Below, one piece after another: positions 41,933 to 53,570 of a DNA stretch of 64,000 nt. Source of the DNA: Streptomyces sp. 6-11-2 (GTDB lineage Bacteria > Actinomycetota > Actinomycetes > Streptomycetales > Streptomycetaceae); assembly GCF_006540305.1 (NCBI RefSeq), contig NZ_BJOR01000001.1:3162001-3226000 (forward strand), given 5' to 3'. The position numbers and the translations under genes were made by a program. The notes beneath the pieces are model-generated. The model ran no database searches. It worked only from the letters and a program-made list of their open reading frames with translations, and was not told the DNA's origin. Positions within the stretch are counted from its first letter, which is position 1, and the number at the start of each line of letters is the position of its first letter.

Positions 41933-42754
41933 GTGGAAAACCACTCCTTGCCCCGCACAGCGGCCTTCTTCGATCTGGACAAGACGGTCATTGCGAAGTC
42001 GAGCACGCTCACCTTCAGCAAGTCCTTCTACCAAGGCGGACTGATCAACCGCAGGGCCGTGTTGCGAACGGCGTACGCCCAGTTCGTCTTCCTCGCCGGC
42101 GGCGCCGACCACGACCAGATGGAGCGCATGCGCGAGTATCTGTCCGCGCTGTGCCGCGGCTGGAACGTGCGGCAGGTCAAGGAGATCGTCGCCGAGACGC
42201 TGCACGACCTGATCGACCCGATCATCTACGACGAGGCCGCGTCCCTCGTCGAGGAGCACCACACCGCCGGCCGCGACGTGGTCATCGTGTCCACGTCGGG
42301 CGCGGAGGTGGTCGAGCCGATCGGCGAACTGCTCGGCGCGGACCGCGTGGTGGCCACCCGGATGGTGGTGGGGGAGGACGGCTGCTTCACCGGCGAGGTG
42401 GAGTACTACGCCTACGGCCCGACCAAGGCGGAGGCGATCCGCGAGCTGGCCGAGTCCGAGGGGTACGACCTCAGCCGCTGCTACGCCTACAGCGACTCGG
42501 TGACCGATCTGCCGATGCTGGAGTCGGTCGGGCATCCGCACGCCGTGAACCCGGACCGGGCACTGCGCCGGGAGGCCGTCGCGCGCGCGTGGCCCATTCT
42601 CGACTTCCACCGGCCGGTACGGCTCAAGCAACGGCTGCCCGCGTTCTCCGTACCGCCGCGGCCGGCCCTGGTCGCGGCGGCGGCCATAGGCGCGGCGGCG
42701 GCCACCGCGGGGCTCGTCTGGTACACGAGCCGGCGCCGGAACTCGCTCGCCTGA
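41933..42754 (+). CDS. HAD-IB family phosphatase with C-terminal membrane anchor
   Basis: A 273-residue HAD-superfamily IB hydrolase: TAAFFDLDKTVIAKSSTLTF (motif I), VVIVSTSGAEVVEPIGELL (motif II) and CYAYSDSVTDLPMLESVG (motif IV). The C-terminal stretch ALVAAAAIGAAAATAGLVWY is a transmembrane helix followed by basic residues. It is SerB-like and acts on a phosphorylated small molecule, identity unknown. The GTG start is preferred because TATGCT lies 7 nt upstream, giving a leaderless transcript; ATG at 41921 or 41855 are alternatives. Confidence 0.85.
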   Translation: MENHSLPRTAAFFDLDKTVIAKSSTLTFSKSFYQGGLINRRAVLRTAYAQFVFLAGGADHDQMERMREYLSALCRGWNVRQVKEIVAETLHDLIDPIIYDEAASLVEEHHTAGRDVVIVSTSGAEVVEPIGELLGADRVVATRMVVGEDGCFTGEVEYYAYGPTKAEAIRELAESEGYDLSRCYAYSDSVTDLPMLESVGHPHAVNPDRALRREAVARAWPILDFHRPVRLKQRLPAFSVPPRPALVAAAAIGAAAATAGLVWYTSRRRNSLA

Positions 42755-43077
42755 TCCGCCGCCCTGCCGCCGGAAAATCCCGCGCGGCACTCGCGCGCCC
42801 GTTCAGTTCCTGTTTGAACCCGAAAGTAAAGAAGTGCAACCAGGGGTTCCGCTTGCCCCCCGCTTGCAGTACAAAGGATTCGAAGGCCCGCGAGACCAAA
42901 GGACATCCGAAAGGATCACCTTTAAAGCTCAATTGGCCCCACGGACCGAGCATGAACACCGAGCACCCACGCGACGTCGACCCGTCGATTACGGGCCAGC
43001 CGCACCAGGTGACGGGCAAAGATCCCGACCTGATGGGCGACATATCGAGGACGCTTGGTAACTCGGGGGTCATGCCA
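42755..43077. other. AT-richer gap with no firm gene
   Basis: The segment around 42800-42950 is AT-rich for this genome (CTTTAAAGCTCAATTGG at about 42919-42935). A plus-strand frame begins MNTEHPRDVDPSITGQ at 42952 and stays open into the opposite-strand Fic-like gene; it has a poor ribosome site and unusual codons, so it is not called. The content could be regulatory or a small RNA. Confidence 0.4.
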
Positions 43078-43105
43078 GCGGCGGTACGAGTTCTCGTACC
43101 GCCGC
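43078..43105. terminator. Bidirectional hairpin with 13-bp perfect stem
   Basis: GCGGCGGTACGAG is followed after two bases by its exact complement CTCGTACCGCCGC. It lies 20 bp beyond the stop of the Fic-like gene on the minus strand and would also stop transcripts from the left. Confidence 0.75.
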
Positions 43106-43124
43106 AACCCTGTTTCCGGGTCCG

Positions 43125-43988
43125 TCACGCCGCCCCGCGCTGGAGCGCCTCGCACACCGCCGTGGACTCGCGCGCACCCAGTTCAACCGCTCTTGCGCAG
43201 TGGGCGATCCAGGCCGCCATGCCCTCCGGGGTGCCGGAGACATAGCCGTCGAGGGCGGCCAGGTAGGCCGCGCGGCCCAGTTCGGCGTGGCCGACCTCGG
43301 CGGGGCAGACCGACTTGGGGTCGAGACCGCTGCCGATCAGGACGATGCGCTCGGCCGTCCGGGCGACCAGCCCGTTGTGGGAGACGAAGGGGCGCAGCGC
43401 CAGGAGTTCGCCGTGCACCACGGCCGCCGTCACCAGGGCGGGCGCGGAGCTGCCGGCGATGATCAGCTCCGACAGGCCCTCCAGACGTCCGGAGACGTCC
43501 GCGGCGCCCGGCGGCGGCAGCTCGATCAGTGGCTCACCAACATCCTCGCCCTCCTGACGCGGCCGTCCGACCGCCCCCTCCTGGCTCGCGGCGGCCACGA
43601 GATGCAGCCGGGCCAGCACCCGCAGGGGCGACTGCCGCCAGATGGACAGCAGTTGGCCGGCCTCGGCCGTCAGCCTCAGGGCGGCGCCCACCACCCGCGC
43701 CTCGTCGTCGCCGCTGAAGTCGGAGCGCCGGCGCACCTCCTCCAGGGCCCAGTCCGCACCGGACAGCGCCGCGGAGCCGCGCGCACCGCGCAGCGCCGCC
43801 TCGGAGGTGATCTCGTTGCTCCGGCGCCGCATGACCCGGTGCCCGTACACGCGGTCCACGGCCTTGCGCACGGACTCCACGGACCCGGCCACACCGGGCA
43901 GCGCGCCCAGGGCCGCAAGAGGGTCCTCCCTGCTCGCGCTCGTCCGAGAGCTTGGGGGAGGATCGGCGGCCGCTCCTGTCGTACTCAT
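43125..43988 (-). CDS. Fic-fold protein with a degraded active site
   Basis: A 287-residue mostly helical protein. Its Fic-like core is VVHGELLALRPFVSHNGLVA followed by RTAERIVL. In active Fic enzymes this reads HPFxx(D/E)GNGRxxR; here the catalytic His, acidic residue, first Gly and Arg are all changed, leaving RPFVSHNGLVAR. It is therefore a likely pseudoenzyme without AMP-transfer activity. The start is ATG at 43986-43988 in the middle of a perfect palindrome. It is divergent from a MinD/CooC-like ATPase gene 100 bp away. Confidence 0.75.
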   Translation of the reverse strand: MSTTGAAADPPPSSRTSASREDPLAALGALPGVAGSVESVRKAVDRVYGHRVMRRRSNEITSEAALRGARGSAALSGADWALEEVRRRSDFSGDDEARVVGAALRLTAEAGQLLSIWRQSPLRVLARLHLVAAASQEGAVGRPRQEGEDVGEPLIELPPPGAADVSGRLEGLSELIIAGSSAPALVTAAVVHGELLALRPFVSHNGLVARTAERIVLIGSGLDPKSVCPAEVGHAELGRAAYLAALDGYVSGTPEGMAAWIAHCARAVELGARESTAVCEALQRGAA

Positions 43989-43997
43989 GAGTACGAC
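43978..43997. promoter_or_regulatory. Perfect 20-bp palindrome over a start codon
   Basis: GTCGTACTCATGAGTACGAC reads the same on both strands. It contains the ATG of the Fic-like gene and lies 91 bp from the divergent ATPase start, a good place for an operator. Confidence 0.5.
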
Positions 43998-44088
43998 CCT
44001 ACGGGCCCGAGCACCCCGCCCCACGAAGGAGTGGTCTTCTTCACGCACGCCACCACCCAGGGCAACCGGACCGCTACGCTTCGTGAAC

Positions 44089-45069
44089 ATGAAAATTGCT
44101 TTCGTCGGGAAGGGCGGCAGCGGCAAGACCACTCTGTCCTCCCTGTTCATCCGCCATCTCGCGGCCACCGGCGCGCCCGTCGTCGCGATCGACGCCGACA
44201 TCAACCAGCACCTGGGGGCCGCGCTCGGCCTGGAGGAGCCGCAGGCCGCCGCACTGCCCGCGATGGGCGACCGGCTGCCGCTGATCAAGGAATACCTGCG
44301 CGGCACCAACCCGCGCATCACCTCCACCGAGACGATGATCAAGACGACCCCGCCGGGCGAGGGCTCGCGTCTGCTGCGCCTGTGCGAGGACAACCCGCTC
44401 TACGACGCCTGCGCGCACCCCGTGGAACTCGACGGCTGTGCCGCGCGTTTGATGGTCACCGGCCCCTTCACGGACGCCGACCTGGGGGTCGCCTGCTACC
44501 ACTCCAAGACCGGGGCGGTGGAGCTGTTCCTGAACCACCTGGTGGACAGCCGCGACGAGTACGCCGTGGTCGACATGACGGCGGGCTCGGACTCCTTCGC
44601 CTCCGGCATGTTCACCCGCTTCGACATCACGTTCCTCGTCGCCGAGCCGACCCGGAAGGGGGTCTCCGTCTACCGCCAGTACAAGGAGTACGCCCGCGAC
44701 TACGGGGTCGTCCTGCGCGTCGTCGGCAACAAGGTGCAGGGCCAGGACGACCTCGACTTCCTGCACGCCGAGGTCGGGGACGACCTGCTCGTGACGGTCG
44801 GGCACTCCGACTGGGTGCGCGCCATGGAGAAGGGCCGGCCGCCCCGGTTCGAGTTCCTGGAGGACGCCAACCGCCGCGCGCTGCGCCTGCTCCAGGTCGC
44901 CGCCGACGCCACGTACGAGCTGCGCGACTGGGATCGCTACACCCGCCAGATGGTGCACTTCCACCTGAAGAACGCCGCCTCGTGGGGAAACGAGCGGACC
45001 GGGGCCGACCTCGCGGCGCAGATCGACCCCGGCTTCGTCCTCGGCGAGGGCGTCACCGCCCCGGTGTGA
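44089..45069 (+). CDS. MinD/CooC-like P-loop ATPase
   Basis: A 326-residue protein of the SIMIBI class. Deviant Walker A is MKIAFVGKGGSGKTTLSSLF, the switch regions are APVVAIDADINQHLGAALG and YAVVDMTAGSDSFASGMFT, and LRVVGNKVQGQDDLDFLH holds the nucleotide-base motif. CooC-like proteins load metals or regulate enzymes; ParA-like ones move cargo. A TACGCT hexamer 8 nt before the ATG suggests a leaderless transcript. Cargo unknown; divergent from the Fic-like gene. Confidence 0.86.
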   Translation: MKIAFVGKGGSGKTTLSSLFIRHLAATGAPVVAIDADINQHLGAALGLEEPQAAALPAMGDRLPLIKEYLRGTNPRITSTETMIKTTPPGEGSRLLRLCEDNPLYDACAHPVELDGCAARLMVTGPFTDADLGVACYHSKTGAVELFLNHLVDSRDEYAVVDMTAGSDSFASGMFTRFDITFLVAEPTRKGVSVYRQYKEYARDYGVVLRVVGNKVQGQDDLDFLHAEVGDDLLVTVGHSDWVRAMEKGRPPRFEFLEDANRRALRLLQVAADATYELRDWDRYTRQMVHFHLKNAASWGNERTGADLAAQIDPGFVLGEGVTAPV

Positions 45070-45075
45070 GCACCG

Positions 45076-46338
45076 CTACGGCTTGGGTGCCCCGGGCACG
45101 CCCTTGGGGGCCGGGGCCGGACGGCTCGACAGGAAGGACGCCCAGCCCCGCGCCGGAGCCTCGCCGACCTTGAGGGTCCGCAGCTCGGCGAGGGCCCGCG
45201 GGTCCTGGGCGTCCAGCCAGTCAGCCAGCTGACGGAAGGAGACACAGCGCACGTCGGGCTTGTTGCACACCTCCTTCACGACGTCCTCGACGGCGCGCAT
45301 GTAGGTGCCGCCGTTCCAGGACTCGAAGTGGTTGCCGATCACCAGCGGGGCGCGGTTGCCGTCGTAGGCCCGGTAGAAGCCCTTGAGCAGGCCGTCGCGC
45401 ATCTGGTTGCCCCAGTGGTCGAACTTGGCGGGGTCGCCCTGGGTCTGCGTGCCGGACTGGTTGACCATGAAGTCGTAGTCCATGGCCAGTTGCTCGAAGG
45501 TGTGCCCGGGGAAGGGCACGAGCTGCATGGACAGGTCCCACAGGCCGTCCCTCTTCTTGGGCCACACCTGGTTGTTGACGCCGCTGCTGTCGTAGCGGAA
45601 GCCCAGTTGGCTCGCCGCCTTGACGAAGTTCTTCTGGCCCTCCAGGCACGGGGTGCGGCCGCCGATGAGTTCCCTGTCGTAGTCGAAGGGCAGCGAAGCG
45701 GTGTTCTTCATGCCGGTGTTGGACTTCCAGGTCTTCACGAACTGCTTGGCCTGGGCGATCTCGCTCTTCCACTCGTCGACCGACCACGTTCCGACTCCGC
45801 CGTCGAGGCCGCAGAAATGACCGTTGAAATGCGTGCCGATCTCATTTCCCTCCAGCCACGCCAGACGCGCCTGCCCGACTGTGTCGGCGATGCCCTGCGC
45901 GTCGTTGAAGCCGATCTCGGAGCTGCCCGGGGCGTGCTGCGGCGGGCGGTACAGGTCCCGCTTCCCCCGCGGGAGCAGGTGCACGCCGCTGAGGAAGTAG
46001 GTCATGGTCGCGTTGTTGGCCTTGGCGACCTCGCGGAAGCGGGAGAACAGCTTCTGGCTGTCCTCCCCCGCCCCGTCCCAGGAGAACACGACGAACTGCG
46101 GTGGCTTCTCACCGGCCTTGAGCCGCTCCGGCCTGAGCAGGTGCGGCTGCGTCCCGGTGTACGCGGTGGAGCCGTCGCCGATCAGGCGGACGATGTGTCC
46201 CGGCAGTTGCGGACCCTTCCGAGGGGCGCCGGGCGCACCCCGCCTCGGCGCCTCGGGGCCGCTCGCGCAACCGGCGAGCGACGAGGCGCAGACCGCGGCG
46301 ACGGCGACGCCCACGGCGATCCTCCGGGTGGTGGCCAT
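45076..46338 (-). CDS. Polysaccharide deacetylase-like lipoprotein
   Basis: A 420-residue exported protein with lipobox SLAGC (residues about 20-24) and an Arg/Pro-rich linker. The deacetylase fold is suggested by PPQFVVFSWDGAGEDSQKLF, in place of the NodB TFDDG motif, and by EGNEIGTHFNGHFCG with the zinc-type H-x3-H pair. The changed Asp motif casts some doubt on activity. It converges with the ATPase gene, with 6 bp between stops. It may modify cell-wall polymers outside the membrane. Confidence 0.85.
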   Translation of the reverse strand: MATTRRIAVGVAVAAVCASSLAGCASGPEAPRRGAPGAPRKGPQLPGHIVRLIGDGSTAYTGTQPHLLRPERLKAGEKPPQFVVFSWDGAGEDSQKLFSRFREVAKANNATMTYFLSGVHLLPRGKRDLYRPPQHAPGSSEIGFNDAQGIADTVGQARLAWLEGNEIGTHFNGHFCGLDGGVGTWSVDEWKSEIAQAKQFVKTWKSNTGMKNTASLPFDYDRELIGGRTPCLEGQKNFVKAASQLGFRYDSSGVNNQVWPKKRDGLWDLSMQLVPFPGHTFEQLAMDYDFMVNQSGTQTQGDPAKFDHWGNQMRDGLLKGFYRAYDGNRAPLVIGNHFESWNGGTYMRAVEDVVKEVCNKPDVRCVSFRQLADWLDAQDPRALAELRTLKVGEAPARGWASFLSSRPAPAPKGVPGAPKP

Positions 46339-46656
46339 GTTCCGCCCACCTTCTTCCTTCTCTCGTCCAACGCCGAGACGGCGTGTGCTGGCGACGTGCC
46401 GGACGGGCCGACAGCGCCGTCAAGATCGCATGGACCGGAAAAGGAATTAGCATGACAAGCCGATAAAAAGCCCGCTTCACTCGACGAGGTGATTTGCTGC
46501 CCCATTCGAGTTGACAATCGAGGTGTGGCCTTTACGCGGCATTACGATCGCTTTACTCGGCATTGATCCGCCGTTCCCATCAAGTCCCGCTGAGTCAGCC
46601 GAAAGTCGAGTCAGTCGAGAGTTCCGCGACCGTGCCACCCCGAGGAGACGGGAAAC
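46339..46656. other. Divergent promoter region between lipoprotein and SulP genes
   Basis: The gap is AT-richer than its neighbours around 46430-46560. TTGACA occurs at 46511-46516 on the plus strand with TACGCG 16 bp later (46533-46538), a possible promoter for the SulP gene; GGAGACGGG before the ATG at 46657 gives the ribosome site. Nothing else was recognised. Confidence 0.4.
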
Positions 46657-49182
<2,526 letters not shown>

Positions 49183-49312
49183 ACCTCCAGGGATCGTGGT
49201 GCGTGACCCGTGAATGAGCGGGTGTCAGGATGGGAGGGGTTGACCGACACCCTGGGGCCCTCGGAGAATCGGGCACATTGATTGGTCTAAACCACTGGGA
49301 CGGTGTGCGACG

Positions 49313-51277
49313 ATGGCAGACAACGAGCGTTCTTCACTCTCCAACCTCCTGAAGGAGGAGCGACGTTTCGCGCCGCCCGCCGACCTGGCTGCGAACGCCA
49401 ACGTCACGGCGGACGCGTACGAGCAGGCCAAGGCCGACAGGCTGGGATTCTGGGCCGAGCAGGCCCGCCGGCTGACCTGGGCCGTGGAGCCGACCGAGAC
49501 GCTCGACTGGTCGAACCCGCCGTTCGCCAAGTGGTTCAAGGACGGCACGCTCAACGTGGCGTACAACTGCGTCGACCGGCACGTGGAGGCCGGGCACGGC
49601 GACCGCGTCGCGATCCACTTCGAGGGTGAGCCCGGCGACCACCGCGCCCTCACCTACGCCGAGCTCAAGGACGAGGTGTCCAGGGCCGCGAACGCACTGC
49701 TCGAACTCGGCGTCCGGAAGGGCGACCGGGTCGCGATCTACATGCCGATGATCCCGGAGACCGCGGTCGCGATGCTGGCCTGCGCCAGGATCGGTGCCAC
49801 GCACTCGGTGGTCTTCGGCGGCTTCTCCGCGGACGCGCTCGCCACCCGCATCCAGGACGCCGACGCCAGGGTCGTCATCACCTCCGACGGCGGTTACCGG
49901 CGCGGCAAGCCGTCCGCGCTCAAGCCGGCCGTCGACGAGGCGGTCGAGCGCGTGGACAACGTCGACCACGTGGTCGTGGTCCGCCGCACCGGCCAGGAGG
50001 TCGCCTGGACCGAGGGCCGGGACCTGTGGTGGCACGAGATCGTCGACCGGCAGTCCGCCGAGCACACGCCGGAGGCGTTCGAGGCGGAGCACCCGCTGTT
50101 CATCCTCTACACCTCGGGCACGACGGGGAAGCCGAAGGGCATCCTGCACACCTCCGGCGGCTACCTCACGCAGGTGGCGTACACGCACTGGGCGGTCTTC
50201 GACCTCAAGCCGGAGACCGACGTGTTCTGGTGCACCGCCGACGTCGGCTGGGTCACCGGGCATTCGTACATCGTGTACGGGCCGCTGGCCAACGGCGCGA
50301 CGCAGGTGATGTACGAGGGCACGCCGGACACCCCGCACCAGGGCCGCTTCTGGGAGATCGTGCAGAAGTACGGCGTGACGATCCTCTACACGGCACCGAC
50401 CGCGATCCGTACGTTCATGAAGTGGGGCGACGACATCCCCGCGAAGTTCGACCTGTCCTCCCTGCGGATCCTCGGCTCGGTCGGCGAGCCGATCAACCCG
50501 GAGGCGTGGATCTGGTACCGCAAGAACATCGGCGGCGACCGCACCCCGGTCGTCGACACCTGGTGGCAGACGGAGACCGGCGGAATCATGATCTCCCCGC
50601 TGCCGGGCGTGACCGCCGCCAAGCCCGGATCGGCCCAGCGGCCGCTGCCCGGCATCTCCGCCACCGTGGTGGACGACGAGGCGAACGAGGTGTCCAACGG
50701 CGGCGGTGGCTACCTGGTGCTCACCGAGCCGTGGCCGTCGATGCTGCGCACCATCTGGGGCGACGACCAGCGCTTCATCGACACCTACTGGTCGCGGTTC
50801 GAGGGCCGGTACTTCGCCGGTGACGGCGCCAAGAAGGACGACGACGGCGACATCTGGCTGCTCGGCCGCGTCGACGACGTGATGCTCGTGTCCGGGCACA
50901 ACATCTCCACCACCGAGGTCGAGTCCGCCCTCGTCTCCCACCCGTCGGTCGCCGAGGCGGCCGTGGTCGGCGCGGCGGACGAGACGACCGGACAGGCGAT
51001 CGTCGCGTTCGTGATCCTGCGCGGCGCGGTCACCGAGACCGAGACCCTGGTCGGCGAGTTGCGCAACCACGTCGGCTCGACGCTCGGCCCGATCGCCAAG
51101 CCCAAGCGGATCCTGCCGGTGGCGGAGCTGCCGAAGACCCGCTCCGGGAAGATCATGCGGCGCCTGCTGCGCGACGTGGCGGAGAACCGGCAGCTCGGAG
51201 ACGTCACGACGCTGACCGACTCCACCGTCATGGACCTCATCCAGGCCAAGCTCCCCACGTCGCCCGGCGAGGACTGA
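49313..51277 (+). CDS. acsA: Acetyl-CoA synthetase
   Basis: A 654-residue AMP-forming acetate-CoA ligase. [20 protein letters not shown] is the P-loop motif, [19 protein letters not shown] the A5 region, and [17 protein letters not shown] holds the catalytic lysine that is the usual target of acetylation control. It turns acetate, CoA and ATP into acetyl-CoA. No partner gene is adjacent; a terminator hairpin follows at 51321. The start at 49313 lies 5 bp past GTGTGCGACG-type bases without a strong Shine-Dalgarno. Confidence 0.96.
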   Translation: MADNERSSLSNLLKEERRFAPPADLAANANVTADAYEQAKADRLGFWAEQARRLTWAVEPTETLDWSNPPFAKWFKDGTLNVAYNCVDRHVEAGHGDRVAIHFEGEPGDHRALTYAELKDEVSRAANALLELGVRKGDRVAIYMPMIPETAVAMLACARIGATHSVVFGGFSADALATRIQDADARVVITSDGGYRRGKPSALKPAVDEAVERVDNVDHVVVVRRTGQEVAWTEGRDLWWHEIVDRQSAEHTPEAFEAEHPLFILYTSGTTGKPKGILHTSGGYLTQVAYTHWAVFDLKPETDVFWCTADVGWVTGHSYIVYGPLANGATQVMYEGTPDTPHQGRFWEIVQKYGVTILYTAPTAIRTFMKWGDDIPAKFDLSSLRILGSVGEPINPEAWIWYRKNIGGDRTPVVDTWWQTETGGIMISPLPGVTAAKPGSAQRPLPGISATVVDDEANEVSNGGGGYLVLTEPWPSMLRTIWGDDQRFIDTYWSRFEGRYFAGDGAKKDDDGDIWLLGRVDDVMLVSGHNISTTEVESALVSHPSVAEAAVVGAADETTGQAIVAFVILRGAVTETETLVGELRNHVGSTLGPIAKPKRILPVAELPKTRSGKIMRRLLRDVAENRQLGDVTTLTDSTVMDLIQAKLPTSPGED

Positions 51278-51320
51278 GCGGGGAACGCCCGGAAGGCGGG
51301 CGAGGACTGAGTACGGCGTC

Positions 51321-51356
51321 AAGGGGCACTCGGCGGGACAGCGCCGGGTGCCCCTT
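51321..51356 (+). terminator. Terminator of acsA
   Basis: A 15-bp stem, left AAGGGGCACTCGGCG and right CGCCGGGTGCCCCTT with one G-T pair, and a 6-nt loop, located 43 bp past the stop. Confidence 0.8.
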
Positions 51357-51512
51357 CCGCATCCCCGCATCCCCGCATCCGCGGAAAGACGCCGGACCGA
51401 CTCGGCCGCCTTGGGTAGGGTGGGCGGGACACCACAACAGAAAACGACCCTCAGGTGCGCCGGGAAGTCTGGTCGGCATGTGTTCCGTCATGCCCACCGA
51501 CCGGAGGTTCCC

Positions 51513-52955
51513 GTGGCCGCGCCCCGCACCGACACCCCAGCCCGCAAGTTCCTGGGACGTCTGTCCCTGCCCGAGCGGAACTTCGTGGCGGACGCGCTGC
51601 GCACCGAGACCGTCGGTGGTGTGATCCTCCTCCTCGCCGCGGTCGCCGCCCTGCTCTGGGCGAACATCCCCGGCCTGCGCGGCAGCTACGAGAGCGTCGG
51701 ACACTTCCACCTCGGCCCCGCCTCCCTCGGCCTGAACCTCTCCGTGGAGCACTGGGCCGCCGACGGACTGCTCGCCGTCTTCTTCTTCGTCGCCGGGATC
51801 GAGCTCAAGCGCGAACTCGTCGCCGGAGACCTCAAGGACGGCAGAGCCGCGATCCTGCCGGTGATCGCCGCGCTGTGCGGCATGGCGGCACCGGCCGTCG
51901 TCTACGCCCTGACCAACCTCGTCTCGGACGGCTCGCTCGGCGGCTGGGCGGTGCCGACCGCGACGGACATCGCCTTCGCGCTCGCCGTGCTCGCGGTCAT
52001 CGGCACCTCGCTGCCCAGCGCCCTGCGCGCCTTCCTGCTGACGCTCGCCGTCGTCGACGACCTGTTCGCGATCCTGATCATCGCCGTCTTCTTCACCGGA
52101 AACCTGAACTTCGCCGCGCTCGGCGGCGCGGCGGCCGGTCTCGTCGTCTTCTGGCTGCTGCTGCGCAAGGGCGTGCGCGGCTGGTACGTGTACGTGCCGC
52201 TCGCCCTGGTCATCTGGGCGCTGATGTACAACAGCGGCGTCCACGCCACCATCGCGGGCGTCGCGATGGGCCTGATGCTGCGCTGCGCCCCCCACGAGGG
52301 CGAGAGGACCTCCCCCGGCGAACGCGTCGAACATCTCGTACGGCCCCTTTCGGCCGGCCTGGCGGTGCCGCTGTTCGCCCTGTTCAGCGCGGGCGTCTCC
52401 GTCTCGGGCGGGGCGCTGGCCAACGTGTTCACCCGGCCCGAGACACTCGGCGTCGTCCTCGGACTGGTCGTCGGCAAGGCGGTCGGCATCTTCGGCGGGA
52501 CCTGGCTCACCGCCCGCTTCACCAAGGCGTCGCTCAGCGAGGACCTGGCCTGGGCCGACCTGTTCGCCGTGGCGACGCTCGCCGGGATCGGCTTCACCGT
52601 CTCCCTGCTCATCGGCGAACTGGCCTTCACCGGCGACGCGGCGCTCACCGACGAGGTCAAGGCATCCGTCCTCGCCGGCTCCCTGATCGCGACGATTCTG
52701 GCGACCGTCCTGCTGAAGATCCGCAACGCCCGGTACCGGAGGCTGTGCGAGTCCGAGGAGCGGGACGACGACCTCGACGGGATCCCGGACGTCTACGAGC
52801 AGGACGACCCCGCCTATCACCTGCGCATGGCCGAGATTCACGAGCGGAAGGCCGCCGAGCACCGCCGGCTCGCCGAGGAGAAGACCGCCGAACAGGACGG
52901 GCGGCTTGCCGAAGTGCCGGGCAGGGCAGGCGAGCAGGACGGCGGTCCGGCATGA
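51513..52955 (+). CDS. nhaA: Sodium/proton antiporter NhaA
   Basis: A 480-residue NhaA. The two transport aspartates are in TLAVVDDLFAILIIAVFF; other family marks are GLLAVFFFVAGIELKRELV and PTATDIAFALAVLAVIGT. About 11-12 membrane helices are seen. The C-terminal tail of about 65 residues is charged (DDDLDGIPDVYEQDDPAYHL) and may be regulatory. It exports sodium in exchange for protons. GTG at 51513 is chosen since GGAGG lies 5 nt upstream. Confidence 0.94.
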   Translation: MAAPRTDTPARKFLGRLSLPERNFVADALRTETVGGVILLLAAVAALLWANIPGLRGSYESVGHFHLGPASLGLNLSVEHWAADGLLAVFFFVAGIELKRELVAGDLKDGRAAILPVIAALCGMAAPAVVYALTNLVSDGSLGGWAVPTATDIAFALAVLAVIGTSLPSALRAFLLTLAVVDDLFAILIIAVFFTGNLNFAALGGAAAGLVVFWLLLRKGVRGWYVYVPLALVIWALMYNSGVHATIAGVAMGLMLRCAPHEGERTSPGERVEHLVRPLSAGLAVPLFALFSAGVSVSGGALANVFTRPETLGVVLGLVVGKAVGIFGGTWLTARFTKASLSEDLAWADLFAVATLAGIGFTVSLLIGELAFTGDAALTDEVKASVLAGSLIATILATVLLKIRNARYRRLCESEERDDDLDGIPDVYEQDDPAYHLRMAEIHERKAAEHRRLAEEKTAEQDGRLAEVPGRAGEQDGGPA

Positions 52956-53075
52956 TCTGACGGGACGGTACAAATGACAGGAGCGTTCCCAGTCGGGCAG
53001 AAGTCAGGCAGCGGCAGCAGCCGGACAGAGACCGGACGGAACCAGTCCCGAGTCAGGCAGGAGAGGAAGACCGCG

Positions 53076-53570
53076 ATGAGTGCACCCGACGGCAACCCGG
53101 TCGGCACCGAACGCAGCATCGGCCAGCTGTTCGCCACGGCGACCACCGAGATGTCGGCACTGGTGCACGACGAGATCGCGCTGGCCAAGGCCCAGCTGAA
53201 GAAGGACGTGAGGCGCGGCCTGGGCAGCGGCAGCCTGCTGAGCCTGGCCGGGGCGCTGCTGCTGTTCTCCCTGCCGATGCTCAACTTCGCGCTGGCGTAC
53301 GGCGTTCACACCTGGACCAACTGGAACCTGGCCCTCTGCTTCCTGGTGTCCTTCGGGGCCAATTGCCTGATCGCCGGCGTACTGGGGGCAATCGGTGTGC
53401 TCCTCGCGAAGAAGGCGAAGAAGAGCCAGGGCCCGCAGAAGGTCGCCGCGTCCATGAAGGCGACGGCCGGAGTCCTCCAGAAGGCCAAGCCGCACCCGCG
53501 CCCGGAGCCCGCCGCCCTGGAGGACCGCTCCCCCGCGGCCATCGAGGCTGTGGCACGCTCGACCTCATGA
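53076..53570 (+). CDS. Actinobacterial holin-3 family membrane protein
   Basis: A 164-residue protein with an amphipathic N-terminal region (LFATATTEMSALVHDEIALA), two membrane helices (about 52-75 and 83-110) and a basic tail. This is the phage_holin_3_6 (DUF1469-like) family, which is chromosomal in most actinobacteria and not a sign of a prophage here. GGAGAGG precedes the ATG. It overlaps the hydrolase gene by 4 bp, so the two are coupled. Role unknown; membrane stress or envelope functions are possible. Confidence 0.85.
   Translation: MSAPDGNPVGTERSIGQLFATATTEMSALVHDEIALAKAQLKKDVRRGLGSGSLLSLAGALLLFSLPMLNFALAYGVHTWTNWNLALCFLVSFGANCLIAGVLGAIGVLLAKKAKKSQGPQKVAASMKATAGVLQKAKPHPRPEPAALEDRSPAAIEAVARSTS

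Noticed and set aside
42952..43245. Plus-strand gene starting MNTEHPRDVDPS
   Set aside because: The frame runs into the Fic-like gene on the other strand, lacks a ribosome site, and its codons are atypical; kept only as a note.
43125..45069. Fic toxin-antitoxin system
   Set aside because: The Fic active site is destroyed, no antitoxin-type inhibitory helix motif was seen, and the neighbour is a divergent ATPase, not a small antitoxin.
53076..53570. Holin-family gene as a prophage sign
   Set aside because: No other phage gene is near, neighbours are housekeeping genes, and this family is chromosomal in most actinobacteria.
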